Counted from the first letter of the stretch, positions 45,415-58,520 are shown. The stretch: DNA of 64,000 nucleotides from Isoetes taiwanensis (GCA_021234155.1 JAJEKV010000057.1:2821821-2885820), one strand, 5' to 3'. Made by a program: numbers and translations. Notes: a model not told the origin generated them from the sequence alone.

Positions 45415-48400
45415 TGCTTCTAAATAAAGGTCAAGGCTTATTTCTAGCTCTTTCTTTGATAATATCAAGGTTTAGACATACTGCATGGCTTTCTTACTTG
45501 ATCATATCAATAAATATTGTTCCATGCAAGGCCACTCCCCCGAGCACCATATCAAATACTCTACACATGGAGTGACTTGTGCAGCTCTAGACTCTAGCTC
45601 CCTTCTAGATATCCTGGCAATAGGGAGTGTCAATGTGGCAGCTAAATTAAATTCTAGTGGAAAGGCAACAGAATTAGGTCAAGGTTTTCGCCCCTGGCAT
45701 GAGAAGAGGTGATATAACAATACTTGAGCTTGTTTTTCTATGTTGAGGGTCTAGATGACTATAGCAAAGGAATGTTCTTGAGCACTTCTATCAAGGAGTA
45801 AGGCATCAACTTCGAGCTCAGAGAAAGACTTACGAGTTCCTAATGCGGTATTGCTTCTCCTAGTTTTGAAAACAAAATTTAGAGTTTGAGAAATTTTGGT
45901 CATTTTGATGTGGGGTATAACATGTCTAGTCTAATTTAAGATCATAAATGGATTCTAGACAGTCTAATGGTCCTATTGCAATAAACTTCAGGTGATTTGG
46001 AGGTGTGTAGGTCAAGTTATGAAGGCTCAAAATTTTGACTACTCGCACAGTGTGCTAGAGCATGGAGCTAAAAATTAGGTAGAGTCCAAGGTGTACTCTG
46101 TGAGTATTGGCAGACAGTTTTGGTCCTAAATGACTCTAACGGTTTGGTATGATATCATTTTCCTATCCTACTCGAGGAATGGAGTCGGATGTATCCTTGG
46201 GCCTACCTTGGAAGCCAACAAACATTTTGAAAAAACATAGGTGCAAAATGTATGTCTTCCAAATTATATAAGATTTGGTTATGCTCGTTCACATCCGGCT
46301 CATTCATGTGTGTGCAAAATTAATTCAAACCAAGATGAATCTGCAGATCAAAGGCCTTTAGTATAAGGATGGACAAACAATGTGTGATATTTACGCTACC
46401 AACCTCATTAGGAAACTGTTTAAATCTAAACTTCAGATGTACCAAAATAGACAGGGCTTAATCATAGGAAATACCTTTTATTCTGTTGAAACAGATATCC
46501 TTCCAAGCACTATCAAAAAAGTTGGCATACAACACAATGACACAGTATTCATACACGAGTTTATAGGTGGCCTCTCTGTTACTCACCCTATAACTTATTT
46601 ACAATACAATTAAGCTTAACTTATAGGACATCCATGTCATTGAATCTATGGTGAATGTAAAGAACAGGGTGGATTCCACACAGCAGAAGGCAATTAATTT
46701 AAACTTTATCATTAATGCTAGAACTTCCAACTCTCGGCCCTCATCTCCCGGTAATTAGAGCAGCATTTTTTAGAGCTCGAAGGCAACAGAGATTACCTAA
46801 TTAATGGACTGCATTTTTTTCCCCTTCGTTTCCTTCTAACCTAATACAGGCACATCCCAATACACGTGTTTGGCACAGAAATAATAGAACTCAAACAAAA
46901 AATCAAACTGATTTATATATGTACCGATGGTATACTTATTTTCTGATGAATTGGATTGAATTGTTTTGATTTTTATCATCGACCAAAATAAGAGAAATAA
47001 ATATATTTTTGGCCCATCAATATCACCTCAAAAGCAGCTTGTGATGTTCCGTATTCAACAACAGATTTGCAATATCATCTACAGTATGAAGGATTCTCAC
47101 ATTTCATGGTGCTTTGGACCGTGGAAGAATTTTTCTGAAATATATTTATAAGATAGAAAATCCCACAAGATTTAAGCTATTCAACATTTGCAGCCGGTGA
47201 TATATGATGCACAGCATACCATGTTGACAAGTACTTTCATTAGTATATGCAACTATTTGCAAACTCTTGAACTTACATCCCATTTCTCATTGCGTTTAAT
47301 ATCTAGTAAGAGCCTAGCAAGATAGCTCACCGCCCAACCACAAGATAGAATGGTCCCTGAGGTCCCCCTCGAGCAACATATATAGCTTGTCTACCCTTAC
47401 TCCCTAAAAGGCCCAGGCTAGATCACCAAGTCTCTTGTCTAGTTCATGTAGGCCATAAATATTGATTTAGAGCTCAGGCATTTCTAGCTGTTGCCCAGCA
47501 AATCTTTGTGTGCATGCGGGATGCTTTGTTCTTGTACAAAACCTGCTTATTGATGCTTCCTGTCATAAATATCTCCTCATGCATGTAAAAAATATAGAGC
47601 TAAATAAGTACATTACCGTAGCTCAATATCTTACAAATTAATCCATCTAGCCGGATGTCGCAAACAACATCAAGGGCCAAAGATCGTATGATGCAAATCT
47701 CCAGTGGCAGCATTGGAGATTGATTTCAACAGTACAGGCCAATTTCTTCTTTGATGGTGTTAGCACACCAATTCTACGGATGAGCTGTTGTTCGTTTCTC
47801 CTTTCAACATTTTGTCCGTCCAAATCAACCCCACATAACGATGCATTTTGATAATGAGATTAAAAAAAGGGGCATTTTTAGGAAAAATTGTATATTTCTT
47901 CAGCCCACATGTTTGTCAACTGTTGCGATTCAAGAAAGTAGAAAACTCTGATGTGGGCTATTGGGAAATGCTAAGAAGAGCTCTCTTGCATCTATTCTTG
48001 GAGGGGCCGTCCCAAATATTGTGGCCGCAGAGATCCTGTTTCCCTTCATGTCTTCCTTTATCTGAATATAGAATTCTGAGATCCTTTTTCTGCCTTTGAA
48101 AATCAAGTGCATTCTATAAAAGAAGAATGTATGACTGGAAAAGCTTCCACCTGTTATATATAGGGTGCCCTTGTAACAGGCCCTCTTCACTATTTGGCAC
48201 TATTTTGCTTCCCGTGTTTTTCCCATCCCAGAATATGGGATTTTAAGTCTAGCCTTCCTTTTTGCAATCTTTTCTGCCCTCCCTTTCAGATCAGCAACTA
48301 TTGCTGAGGTGCGCTTTGTCGACGAAAAATGCGCTAGGCGACTGAACTTTTTAGGTGTAACATCTCCCATTTTCTCCTCAATTTCTTTCACAACTGAAAC

Positions 48401-50588
48401 AAGCTCTTGCTGCATAAACGCACCATTAAAAACTTTCATTGAATTGGCTTCTGGGGGTTGTTTGAAATCCTTTAATTCTAAATCCATGCAATAGGAAGAA
48501 TCCTTCAGCCAATGACGTAGTGAATACCCTTTAGCAATAAATATCCCCTCTCGAGTTCTAGAAGGAAGAAAAGGAGAACCCATGGCCCATAAGTGGACTT
48601 TTAATGTTTTACTCACTGATACCTGATTGTTATATTTGCTACCTCCCATGATAAGCATCACAGACTTTGAAGATTCCGGAACACCTTGAAGAGATGCATC
48701 CTGCAACCATATGGATAATTAGAATATAGAACATGCGAAAAACAAAAAATAGAAAAACGTATTCCATGCTAACATATATAGAGCATGTCCTGAATATTAT
48801 AAGGGTAGTCATATGGGGTGGAGGACTAGAAGCTCAAAAATCATGAGGCCAGGATACGGAAAGCAACCTGCATCTGATCAAGCCAGAGTGTCAGAGCCAC
48901 TAGCGCAGCACCCGGAGACAATTTCCTAAAGTCTGCACCCCAATTCTTCTCTTGCACTCTGTATCAATCAAAATATCATAACACATGGTAGGACATGATC
49001 TACAGATAACAAAATGCTTCTAAAAAAACCTACATAAAATTCTTATACATCACGCTGCCATTACCAGAACCAATGTGTTAGCTTATGATTATGGACAAGC
49101 CTCAATGTGAACTCCTATACGCCTATGGACAACTTTCAAAAGTTTCTGCTTAAGGACACAGCTTTTCACGTTTTTAAAGTTTTCCAGCTATCAAGTTATG
49201 GAACAGGCGCAGGTAATTAGATCATAGCAAAATACAGGATCTAGGCTTGAAAGGGTAGCACAAAAACAAGGCAGATTCAAAATGGCTGGGAAGAACCCAG
49301 GTTGGTTTTGGGAGTTCATTCCAGATGCTGACATAGAAATGAAATATTAGATATTAGTAATACATTATCTATGCATATCAGAACATGGTCCTATGCAGAC
49401 TCTAGACCTGCCATATCAGCACAAATGAGCTTAACTGTTTATCTTCCAGACTCCGAGCCAAGCCTTTTGGTCTAATCGACGCGTATCCAATGTGTCTATG
49501 TGCGTGAAGGAATTGAAGGCTTGTAGTGCACATTCAAAATTATGGTATGCGTAAGAAGCATGTTTAAAGGACGGGTTTTAATCTGATTACCTGGCTATTC
49601 CATGAGGATATATGTTCACTTCCATTGCTATATTAAGGATTCGTGCTGCTGTTGCACGTTTCTGAAATGCCCATAGCAAGTCGAGGACAACATTTACAAT
49701 GCCTTGCCCAGCTTCAGGACCAATGCAGTATAGCTGCTGAAGTACATCCCTAATGTCACACAACAAATCTTCCCCCTTTTCTGTAAAGAGCCTGCAACAA
49801 ATAAAACATGCTTGAAAAAGAAGAAAACACATAGATCCTGATGTGATCTGTTGCATATATCATTTAAGGGCCAAGAAAGAACAGGACGACGTCTTTGAAG
49901 GACATGACAGCACATAAAGGAAATTAAATTTAGGTAACAATTGACAGAGGCGACACAAAAATAGCTACAGCATGGGAGAATCCCCGGGGTTTCAACAGAG
50001 GCTAGATACATACCGGTATGGAAGGGAGAAACCAACGCTTTGTAGGGCCCCAAGTAGTGCAAGTACTTGGCCTTTGGTTTCGCACATGCTTGCTGCTCCT
50101 ATAATGCATGTCAAAGTCACATAGTTTGGCTCCAAACCTTCATCCTTCATCTCTTTTAGCTTCTGAATAGCTAATGTGTAATCTCCAGCCTTTAAATATG
50201 CATCAATTAAAGATGTGTATTGCCTTACATCAGGATTTATCCCTGCATCACGAAGACTATCAAAAATTGTTTCTGCTCCCTCTGGTCGACCACCCTTTCC
50301 ATAGGAGTCCATTAACATGTGAAGGGTAACTGGTGTAGGTCGTAAGCCCATGTCCTTCATTTTGCTAATCATGGCTTCAGCAAGCCGGTGTTTTCCAGCT
50401 TTCCTATAGACATTGATAATGGCATTGAAGACTACCTCATCTGGCTTACAGCCACTTTCCAACATGCTATTGAAAACAGCTTCTGCTGATTCCCAAGAAT
50501 GCAACTTTCCATATGCAGATATCAGCATCGTGTAGGATGCAATGTCTGGTGTGGATCCCACTTTATGCATCTCCTGAAATAGTGTCTG
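45415..50588 (+). repeat. 5.3-kb tandem duplication, copy 2
   Basis: Opens at the TGCTT junction with a partial LTR (45,415-45,556) and AATAC, then repeats copy 1 and runs straight on into the intact body of the EMB1270 gene at 50,589. It is about 156 bp shorter than copy 1, mostly from the missing microsatellite and T run. Confidence 0.95.
45570..48199. other. 3' flank of EMB1270, no gene
   Basis: Counterpart of 40,240-43,030 in copy 1. No frame with a recognisable product. The 75-codon frame near 45,485 is present in both copies only because of the duplication. Confidence 0.5.
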
Positions 50589-53450
50589 TGCTTGTTGGAC
50601 CATGAAATGTTGACTGTAGAGTTTTATTAGTAAATTGTAGGTGGATGTATCGGGTTGACAGCCAACAGCTTGCATGCCTTGGAAAACAAGAGTAGCACTC
50701 TTATAACTCCCTAGCCTGCTATACATACTAATCATAGAATTATATATGAATACGTCTGGCTCAAATCCTGCTGGCTTCATTTCTTTTATTATGTCCTCAG
50801 CATCCTGACAGCTTCCTTCTTTACAAAACAGCAAGATAAGCTCCTTAAAGATTGGCATATTAGGCAGAAAGCCTGCATTCTTTAACTCGTGATAAACAGT
50901 TTTTGCTGCCTGCACGTTCCCTTCCTGTGAGAAAGCATTTATCATAATTAAAAAACTCTTCAAATTAGGACTGATACCTAATTCACGAATTTTGTGATAC
51001 AGAAGATCAAGTTCAGAAGCTTTCCCAGCATTCCGGACTGCCTCTAAAACATAATTGGCTGATGCAGTTGTTGGAGAAATCTTGCTCTCGATCATTCTTA
51101 ATAAAGTGTCCATTGCTAATATATCTTTGGAACTTTCTGCATAAGCTGATAAGAGGGCATTATAGGCTCTGCAAGCAACAGTCAACCCAGATTGTTGAAG
51201 CTCTGTAAAGACCTTTTCAGCATCTTGCCAAAGCTGTTGCTTACCATAAGTTTCAATGATCAGTATATAAAGGCTTGATTCTTTCAGAGGTCCAAGGTTC
51301 AGAATGCACTCATGAAGGAGATTGTATGCAATATTAGGCTTCCCGGACTTGCAATAGGCTGTCACTGCACTTTTATAAGTATCAGAATCAATGAGCATTT
51401 CATAATCCCGCATCCTAAGAAAAATATTTAGGGCCTCATTAAACATGCCAGCCTGTTCATAAGAAATGAGTAATACATTATATGCAGGAAAGCTCACTGT
51501 TCCCCCGTGAGTTTCCAACTTCTCCAACTCAAGTTTAGCTTCTTCATGTTTCTCTGTCTTGGCAAACATAATTGCCAAGCATTCATGGATAAGAACCGCC
51601 GAGTTAGGATCACAATTTAAAAGTGATTGGGCTATTCTCTCAGCATCACCATATCGTTCTGCCCTAGCAAGCTGATACAAGATACCAGAAACTACTGACC
51701 CATCCATTGGTTGTCCCTGAGAAGCAACAAGTCTCAAAGCTTCTGTAGCTTCCTCGTAATAGCCACCCTTTAGAAGCAAGGCAGACAATGCATTCAAGTC
51801 TATACCAGACTGCAGCATATCTCTACTTAACTCTTCAGCTTCCCCCTTGCCTTTCTGAAAGCATATTCTAAGAATGAGACTGTACAGATATAGGTCCGGT
51901 CTAAAGCCAGCTCTCCTCATGCTTCGGAATGTTGACAAGGCCTGCTCTGGCTTTCCAGCCTTGTAAAACAGATCAGCCATTACAGAGTAAGCTAGAAAGT
52001 CTGGGTGAATTCCACTATGTATCATGCAATCAAATGTCTTTTCTGCTTGAGTGTATTTGCCAGCCTTAGCATAAGCACAAATCATGGCACTGAAAGCATG
52101 TAATGTTGGTCGAATTTCAGCCTTAAGCATATCCGAGAACATTTTTGCTGCTTCATCAACGTGGCCTTCCTTACCCAATGAGTCAATCAGCACAGTAAAT
52201 GTCACAGCATCCGGGGAGCATCCATGAGTTTTCATTTGATTATAGAGATCTAATGCTTTGTGATGAAGACCTTCTTTCCCATACATATGGATCATAGTGT
52301 TATAGGTGATTGAATCTGCGCGACATCCAGATGACTCCATTGTTTCCTTGATCTTATCCACATCATTAATTCGCCCACCCTTGGCAAATGCATAGAGGAT
52401 GGAGTTGTAAGTAATTGCATCTGGATCAAAACCTTTCAACTGCATAATTTCAAATACTTTACTTGCAGATTCTATTGCACCTGACCTTCCATAGACAGAA
52501 ATCATTGCATTATATGTCCATATGTCAGGTTCACATCTATGTTTATTCATTTCTTCAAACACTTGTATTGCATCAGTCCAGCAATGGCCCAAGCTGCACG
52601 CACTGATAAGTGTATTGTATGTTATTGCATCGGGCTTAAGACCTCCATTATATACATCTTGTAGCAATGCCATGGCCATGCCAGGCTTCATCCCCTCCTT
52701 TGTCCTGGCCTTTATAACTATATTGGCAGTTACAAGATCATGTTTGCAACCTTGTGCTTCCATGTGCAATAACAGCTGCTGCATCTTTTGCCATCCCCCA
52801 TGTGTAATATAGACACTCAACATTGCATTATAAACCTGGACACAATTCCCTATTGAAGATGCTGCTCTCTCAAATAATTCTTCTGCAATGGTGGGTTGAT
52901 TTGATTTCCTCAGAACTGAGATTATGGTTGCCAACATTCGAGGATTTGGAGTATACCAGCTTGACATATTCAGGCATTCATAAAGCTCCAAAGATCTCTG
53001 CCATTTGCAATTTCCTACCTGCTTGACAACAAAACAAAAGTCGGTAGGTGATAACTGGTCTGGCCATCTCTCTAACAAGTCAGAAACAAATTGATTCTCA
53101 CCTAATTTACAGATAGCATCAGACAATCTTTGCACTCTCAGTTTCCAGTCCTTAGCTTTCTTAAGAGCCAACTTAGATAATCTCCTCGAATGCAAAGGGT
53201 CCGGAACTTGTGGTTGGCTGGGCATGGGCCATTGAAATTCTAAAGTTTTAACACAATCCTTCACAATGCCATAATCAGGTAAATTCTCTATATCAGGCTC
53301 TGCAATCTGAACTTTCTGTAATTGTGGCCATCTGACTTCTGGAGAAGCCCTGCTATAGGAAAATTTGGGTTTCGCTGTACTCTTTCCAGAATCAAAATCG
53401 CGTGGAAGTGGTGGGCAAGGCGTCCCAGGAACCACGGCAGCCATAGACAT
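48200..53450 (-). CDS. EMB1270: EMB1270-like PPR-SMR protein, four exons
   Basis: Exons on the minus strand: 53,450-50,014, 49,791-49,591, 48,958-48,868 and 48,700-48,200. The donors begin GTATGT, GTAATC and GTTGCT, the acceptors are TTGCAG, ATACAG and TTGCAG, and the phases agree, giving 4,230 nt or 1,409 residues. Arabidopsis EMB1270 is about 1,440. The start is the ATG at 53,450; an upstream in-frame TTG is ignored. A Pro/Ser-rich, poorly acidic N-terminus fits a plastid transit peptide. About 25 P-class PPR motifs fill residues ~145-1,135 (TYNAMISVYGRSGAIESASK, AVTFTVLIDSLGKEGHVDEA). Exons 3-4 encode NWGADFRKLSPGAALVALTL and then an SMR-like domain (VSVSKTLKVHLWAMGSPFLP) ending in a basic tail. 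In Arabidopsis the protein is plastid-targeted and needed for embryo development; a role in plastid RNA splicing or processing is inferred here from family membership. Exon 1 is crossed by the end of the 5.3-kb duplication without damage. Confidence 0.93.
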
Positions 53451-54095
53451 AACTCGCGTCAAAGCATGGGCGTCAATGGTCGTTTTGGATTGCCTGCCTC
53501 TTGTTTAAAAAAAAAAAAAACTAGCAGTAGTAAGCAAGGATTGGATTGATCAGATGAGAAGAGTAATAGGGAGAGAAGCAATATTAACAAAAATAACTAC
53601 TTGCACTCATAGGAAGAAGATGCAAGTAGGGATGTGATGTAAGACACTCAACGTGCTATGGTGTGCATGTTATATTCAAATAAGAGAGGAATATCTTCCT
53701 TTGTTGATATGTCTTAACTAAAGAGCACAAGAATGCTTGAACATCACAGCGGATAGATGGGAAAAAGGTCTTTGCAGACCTTATCACAACTGTTATCACC
53801 CCTATCTTTTCCATATTGAGACCCATATTGTCCAAGTCTAATCCTTATTATTCAATTTCTTGCATTTCTTGAGTTACATCCACAGAGCATAAAATGAAAT
53901 ATAGATGCCCCTCTGACAACTCCTGCATCAAATTGTGACATATATCATATCTCCTAGATCAAGCGTTAGTATTCAACGTGGTAAGCCAACAATGTGTAAA
54001 GCAAGTTTACCATGAAAGAAATGAGCACATCTTTTAAACATTATTTCAACAAAAAAATCTATTCTATTCTATTCTATTCTATTCATTGAGATCAA
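53451..54095. other. EMB1270 upstream region
   Basis: Should hold the promoter and 5' UTR of the minus-strand gene. A run of 14 adenines lies near 53,507-53,520. No clear TATA box seen. A (CTATT)n run at about 54,058-54,083 lies beside the hAT remnant. It matches in reverse complement the (TAGAA)n runs at 25.5 and 33.4 kb. Confidence 0.4.
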
Positions 54096-54898
54096 TTGCA
54101 TGCTTCTTTTGAAGTGAAGGAGAAAGATGAGGAGAAGTGTCAAACATTGAGGGAATTGTTTAATAAGAGGAGGTTTGACTACCAAACTCCTATCCTTGCT
54201 GCAGCATACTATTTGGATCCCGAATATCAAGGAGGTCCTCCCTTTAGAAATGGCACTGTTCAGGCTTATTGGGATAATTATCTTTTTGAACTTGCTCCTA
54301 GGGGTGATGTGAGGAGACAGGTGAAAAGTCAAGCCCTTCTTTTTCATAGAAAAGAAGGGAGATCTTCATTTCCTGATGCACAAAAAGATAAGTTTAGAGT
54401 AAGTTCTGGTACTTGGTGGTACGAAAATTGTTATGATATGCCACAATTGCAGGATATTGCACAGAAATTATTGTGTCAGTGTGCTAGCTCTTCCTCGCTT
54501 GAGAGGTTATTTAGTACATTTGAGCATGCATTAGAATGTTGCCAGAAAGATCGAATGCTCTTGTATTTGTTGCACATAATTTGAAACTTCGTAATGAGAA
54601 CAGAGTTGCAGCAAGAGTCCTTCCTGAAATGTACATTGGCCTCAGTAAGAAAGCTAGCATTCCAGAGCCAGAACAATTGCTAACATGGGGCACTGATGGA
54701 GATGATGATTATGATGATGACATTGAAACAATTGAGCATGCTGAAGGAAATTTGGAAGTGGGAAGCACTAGTGGATCTTTGGAGGAAGTAGGGAATGTTG
54801 GTAGTGGTTCTTGGTATGGTGAAGTTCATGGAGAGGATCATGATTATAGCCCTACTGCTGATGCTGAATTTGTTCCATCCTCTCTCTACCCAAAGTGA
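54096..54898 (+). pseudogene. hAT transposase C-terminus
   Basis: The first frame (to about 54,540) encodes ILAAAYYLDPEYQGG, then TWWYENCYDMPQLQDIAQKL and CASSSSLERLFSTFEHAL. These are the WW-x-x-x and S-x-x-ER-F-S-x-x blocks of the hAT dimerisation domain. A one-base shift near 54,540 continues it as PERSNALVFVAHNLKLR and an acidic tail (DGDDDYDDDIETIEHAEG). The catalytic RNase H-like part and the zinc finger are missing. Domesticated hAT proteins exist in plants, but the frameshift and missing N-terminus argue for a dead copy. Confidence 0.85.
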
Positions 54899-54974
54899 CA
54901 GTATCATATCCTTTCTAAGTTGGTTTATTATTATATCTTATCTACATATAAACTATGGTGATGCAACGTAACAA

Positions 54975-55066
54975 AACTTTTGAGTTACTTTTATGTTTTA
55001 ATATGATAAACTTTACTTTTAACTTTTGAGTTACTTTTATGTTTTAATATGATAAACTTTACTTTT
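54975..55066 (+). repeat. exact 46-bp tandem duplication
   Basis: Two identical 46-bp units (starting AACTTTTGAGTTACTTTTAT) lie head to tail downstream of the hAT remnant. Further right, near 55,205-55,270, CGTATTC-like hexamer-heptamers recur (CGTATTCGTATTCGTATTCC), perhaps the sub-terminal repeats of the hAT element. Confidence 0.9.
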
Positions 55067-55583
55067 ATGTTTTCTTCCCCTAATGTTGTTATTATTGCAA
55101 TAGAAGAATTTACAGTTTTCATATTTAAAAAATAGAGATTAAGCTGATAAGATCAAGTACAAATATGATATTTTATGGAATATTCTAAAAGAATATTCTG
55201 TATTCTCCGTATGCGTATTTCACGTATTCGTATTCGTATTCCATATTCATTTTTGGGTCCCCGTATTCATTTCCGCATGTGAATTATGTCACTGTGGTGA
55301 AAGCACGTGGCATGTGGGTGACAATATCTACTCACATACATGGCATGCGGATGACAACGTCATGCCAAGGACATAGCATGCGCTGCCACAATAATACCGT
55401 CTTTTGTACGACCAAAGGATTGATTAGATGGGCCTGCATACCGTACGCCTAATATCTGACGGATCCCATGATGCGAACATAGGCTACCGTTGCCTAATTG
55501 CATGCTATAATTTCGCCTCGTAGGATTATTACACAGACTTTATCGGTACTCGCAACAGTAGATTCCAATGTATCTGTAGTTTC

Positions 55584-55592
55584 TATATAAAA
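55584..55592 (+). promoter_or_regulatory. TATA box of the coiled-coil frame
   Basis: TATATAAAA lies 98 bp ahead of the ATG at 55,682. The intervening leader is C/T-rich, without upstream ATGs that would block initiation, as in many plant or LTR-driven transcripts. Confidence 0.5.
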
Positions 55593-55681
55593 CGTCGGAC
55601 GCCATTGTTTTCTCCGATCCGCCATCTCCTATTCTACCACATCCGCCCTCAGCCATCTCCCCTTCGTTCTCATCTCTTTCA

Positions 55682-56086
55682 ATGGCCTCCAGCTCCAATT
55701 CCATCCCTGCCAAGATCTTGTCTCAAGTTCTGGTGAAGGAAATTAAGAACATTCGTGATGAAGCTGAGGAACAGATCCGCCTTCTGAAAGAAAAGAATGA
55801 TGAAGACGTCACCAAGCTGGTTGCGGCAGAGGACAAGGCCGCCTTCTATAGGGAGGTGATTTTAGTGCGCGACAATCAGCGGGCTGCCATAGACCGCGAA
55901 TTGCGCGCCACGAGATCTAACCTTCAAGAGAGGCTTAAGGCCGCAATCGAAGCGGGCGAGGCTGCCCGAGCTCAACTCGATGAGCGGGAAGATAAGGTTG
56001 CAGAGTATGAGAACGTGGTTGTGGCGCAAGCTTGCCCGGCGATCATAGGCATCGGGCTCCTCCTAGAGGGGCCCGTCTTTTTTTAA
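55682..56086 (+). CDS. 134-residue coiled-coil protein, unidentified
   Basis: ATG in a good context (TTTCAATGGCC). Residues ~15-110 are charged, helix-forming and free of proline (VKEIKNIRDEAEEQIRLLKE, REDKVAEYENVVV), predicting a long coiled coil. The end turns hydrophobic (PAIIGIGLLLEGPVFF). Codon use is GC-richer than the neighbouring DNA, and the frame has a TATA box and pyrimidine-rich leader. I recognise no family. It could be a small host gene, or the first product of a retroelement whose GC-rich style resembles 61.6-63.2 kb. The stop is followed at once by a T run. Confidence 0.4.
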   Translation: MASSSNSIPAKILSQVLVKEIKNIRDEAEEQIRLLKEKNDEDVTKLVAAEDKAAFYREVILVRDNQRAAIDRELRATRSNLQERLKAAIEAGEAARAQLDEREDKVAEYENVVVAQACPAIIGIGLLLEGPVFF

Positions 56087-56249
56087 TGTTCGTAATTATT
56101 TTATTTTCCAATGGAAAAAGTTTTTAAAAAATGTGCCGAATATTACGTTTTCTATTTTTAATTTTCAATATCCGTGGTAGAGAGAATGACAAGACAGATC
56201 ACACGAAGCGAAACCCTTCATAAGCTTTTAAAGCGCGTGTGCTCCCTTT

Positions 56250-57078
56250 ATGGACACCATTAGAACTCTTATTTTATGGACAATCTGGAAACATAGAAAT
56301 GGTGTTGCTATAAATCAGAATCACCCGGATCTGAATTTCCTCAAGACAACAATCCAATTGGAGCTGGCAGATGCAGCCATGGCTCATAGACTGAGCAGGG
56401 GATCAAACTATGACAAAAATTGGGATGGTTTAGGATCCTTTCAAGGGTTCTATGCTTTTTTCTCTTCTTATTTTAATAATCTTTGTGATGATGATGACAG
56501 AGTACCTGGTCAGCAAGCATCGTGAGGAGGTCACATGAGGGAGGTTCCAGAGAACACAAGGCCAATGACTCATAAGGAGGTTCTGGAAGCTCTGCTGTGG
56601 GTTAAGACCGAAACAATCATGGTCGAAACTCTGGAGAGGATCCTGAGAGACAAAGATATCTGGCAATTCAAGCAGGAACTCAAGCCATACTTCGAAGACA
56701 AGCTCAGAATCTGTGTTGGAGCGAGAGAGTCCTGGATACTCTATATTCTGGATTCGGCTGCGCTTGGGGCTGTTGAACTCAACAATCTGCTCTTTGAGAA
56801 CACAACCCATGCCTTTGCAATAATAACTCTTGATGGAGTTATGGATGATTAAGGATGCTCGACTGTTTTATATCTTCAGTATTATGCCTCAAACTTAAAC
56901 TTTAATTCTGGATATTTTGGATTTAATCCTTTTAAACAGTGTTTTAATCTAGCTGAAATCTCCTCCTTTTGGAGAGTCAGGCCTAGTTAAGGCCTTATAA
57001 CAGAGTTTTACTCTGTTCATTTTTGTATTACTATGTATTACATGTAATATAACACCTCTGCCGTTTCTACAAAAAAAA
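56250..57078 (+). pseudogene. LINE 3' end with short A tail
   Basis: The first frame (56,250-56,525) contains LILWTIWKHRNGVAINQNHP, the W--WK-RN block seen near the C-terminus of plant L1 elements. A second frame (56,535-56,852, 105 codons: MTHKEVLEALLWVKTETIMV) follows after a stop and may be the rest of ORF2 or an unrelated piece. A 3' UTR-like tract ends in CTACAAAAAAAA at 57,078. 5' truncation with an A-rich end is the normal product of incomplete target-primed reverse transcription. Matching target duplications were not found. Confidence 0.6.
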
Positions 57079-57368
57079 CCCAGTAGAACTAGCCTAGTCC
57101 AACTAGCTAGCACATACATCAACTTCGGTCAATCCCTAAGTTGTATTATCAATCCACTATAAGCCATGTAATGACAAGAATGGTACTTGCATTCTAGAAA
57201 ATCATGTTCCATCATTTGCAAACTGCTACAGAACTTCACAATATACATGTATCAACCAACGCAACATTTAACCACGGTATAGAAATCTATTGGATGTTTG
57301 ATCCATTAATCTATATGTTACCTCATAGTTTATCTATGACATAATTTAGATAGGATAACCTATTCGTT

Positions 57369-57502
57369 TAAGGTCATAATGTAGTCTAAATCTCCGGGAT
57401 CCATTGGATACATAATAATACTTTATTCTCATCACATTTCTCATCTAAGGTCATAATCTAGCCTAAATCTCACTGGTCCATTGGATACATAATAGTACTT
57501 TC
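57369..57502 (+). repeat. ~58-bp unit in two copies
   Basis: AAGGTCATAAT ... CTAAATCTC ... CCATTGGATACATAATA occurs at about 57,369-57,425 and again at 57,446-57,502. Confidence 0.85.
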
Positions 57503-58094
57503 TGCCAATATGTGGAGCTAATAATTAAGTTGAAATCTTTGCCATGCAACTTCTGCAAATAATGCAAGGCTGTTCTTAATGCTTCCACTAAATTTTTGTG
57601 ACTAATCAAGGCCGAGAAGCTAGGAAAAAACAGCCATGTAATATTCATGTTCCAGTTGTATTTTGTAATTTTAAGCCTGGACCTAGTCATTTTTGCTCAG
57701 CCTTTTCCATATTTAATCAGATCTACAGATGATGATTTGATAAACAGCAAATTTTGTATCTTTCCAAATCAAAGATATAGACACAAGTTATCCTATTAAT
57801 ACTTCTTTTAGACATCGAGCAGAATGCATAAATATTGAAGCCATGTTTTCAGTTGATACCTTGCTAGATCTGTTCCATTTTTTCCAGCCTATTTGAGCAT
57901 CGAAAACATATATGCCTTACCTTATTGCATTCATAGCAAAAGATGTGAGCAAATAATTGCAATGAGAATTTTTCATGATTTTATACAGAACTTAAAGTCA
58001 GCCGCAGCAGCGGATATTCTAGAACGTATCTTCCACTCCAAAGACTTTTCCCAAAGAACACGTACAAACGAGCAAATGGTAGACAAAGGGAGGT

Positions 58095-58218
58095 GAAAAC
58101 CACGTACCTGCAGCCAATCAATCATGAATTAGCATATTAATGGTAAAACATGAAGGGCCAAAAGGTACATTGGGTTTTCACGGCTTATAGCCCTTCACCC
58201 TTTGTATCCTTTTGCCAT
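58095..58218 (-). repeat. diverged duplicate block, copy A (exon-like)
   Basis: Shares GTACCTGCAGCCAATCA, AAGGGCCAAAAGGTAC and CCTTTTGCC phrases with 60,643-60,770. On the minus strand both read CTGCAG followed by GTAC, a possible exon end and donor. The coding content is too short to name. Confidence 0.5.
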
Positions 58219-58520
58219 CAGTTAGTATCCATAGAAAAAGCAAGGAGACATTTAAGAACTTCATTTCTCACACATCAGCATCATTCTATATTAAAGCTTA
58301 AAGTCTATGCATCTGCAATGTCTGAACATAGATGCAATTATCCTTACACCATTCTATTCCTGAAAATCTGATAAATCGATGCATACTCTACATTTATTTT
58401 ACCCCCTGTGCTACCTGTTCATGATCAGGATCGTCTGCTTCAGCTGTGTAACTAGAAACAGTTAAATCAGATGACTCCTCAGCTTGTTCTTTACTCATGT
58501 ACTGCCACCAATAACCTTCT

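Noticed and set aside
45085-45468. Chimeric LTR-PPR gene across the duplication junction
   Set aside because: The frame is open across the junction, but it has no ATG (only TTG), no promoter evidence and leads into frameshifted exons.
54096-54898. Domesticated hAT gene
   Set aside because: The N-terminal two thirds are missing and a frameshift lies in the dimerisation domain; no intact start or splice acceptor was evident.
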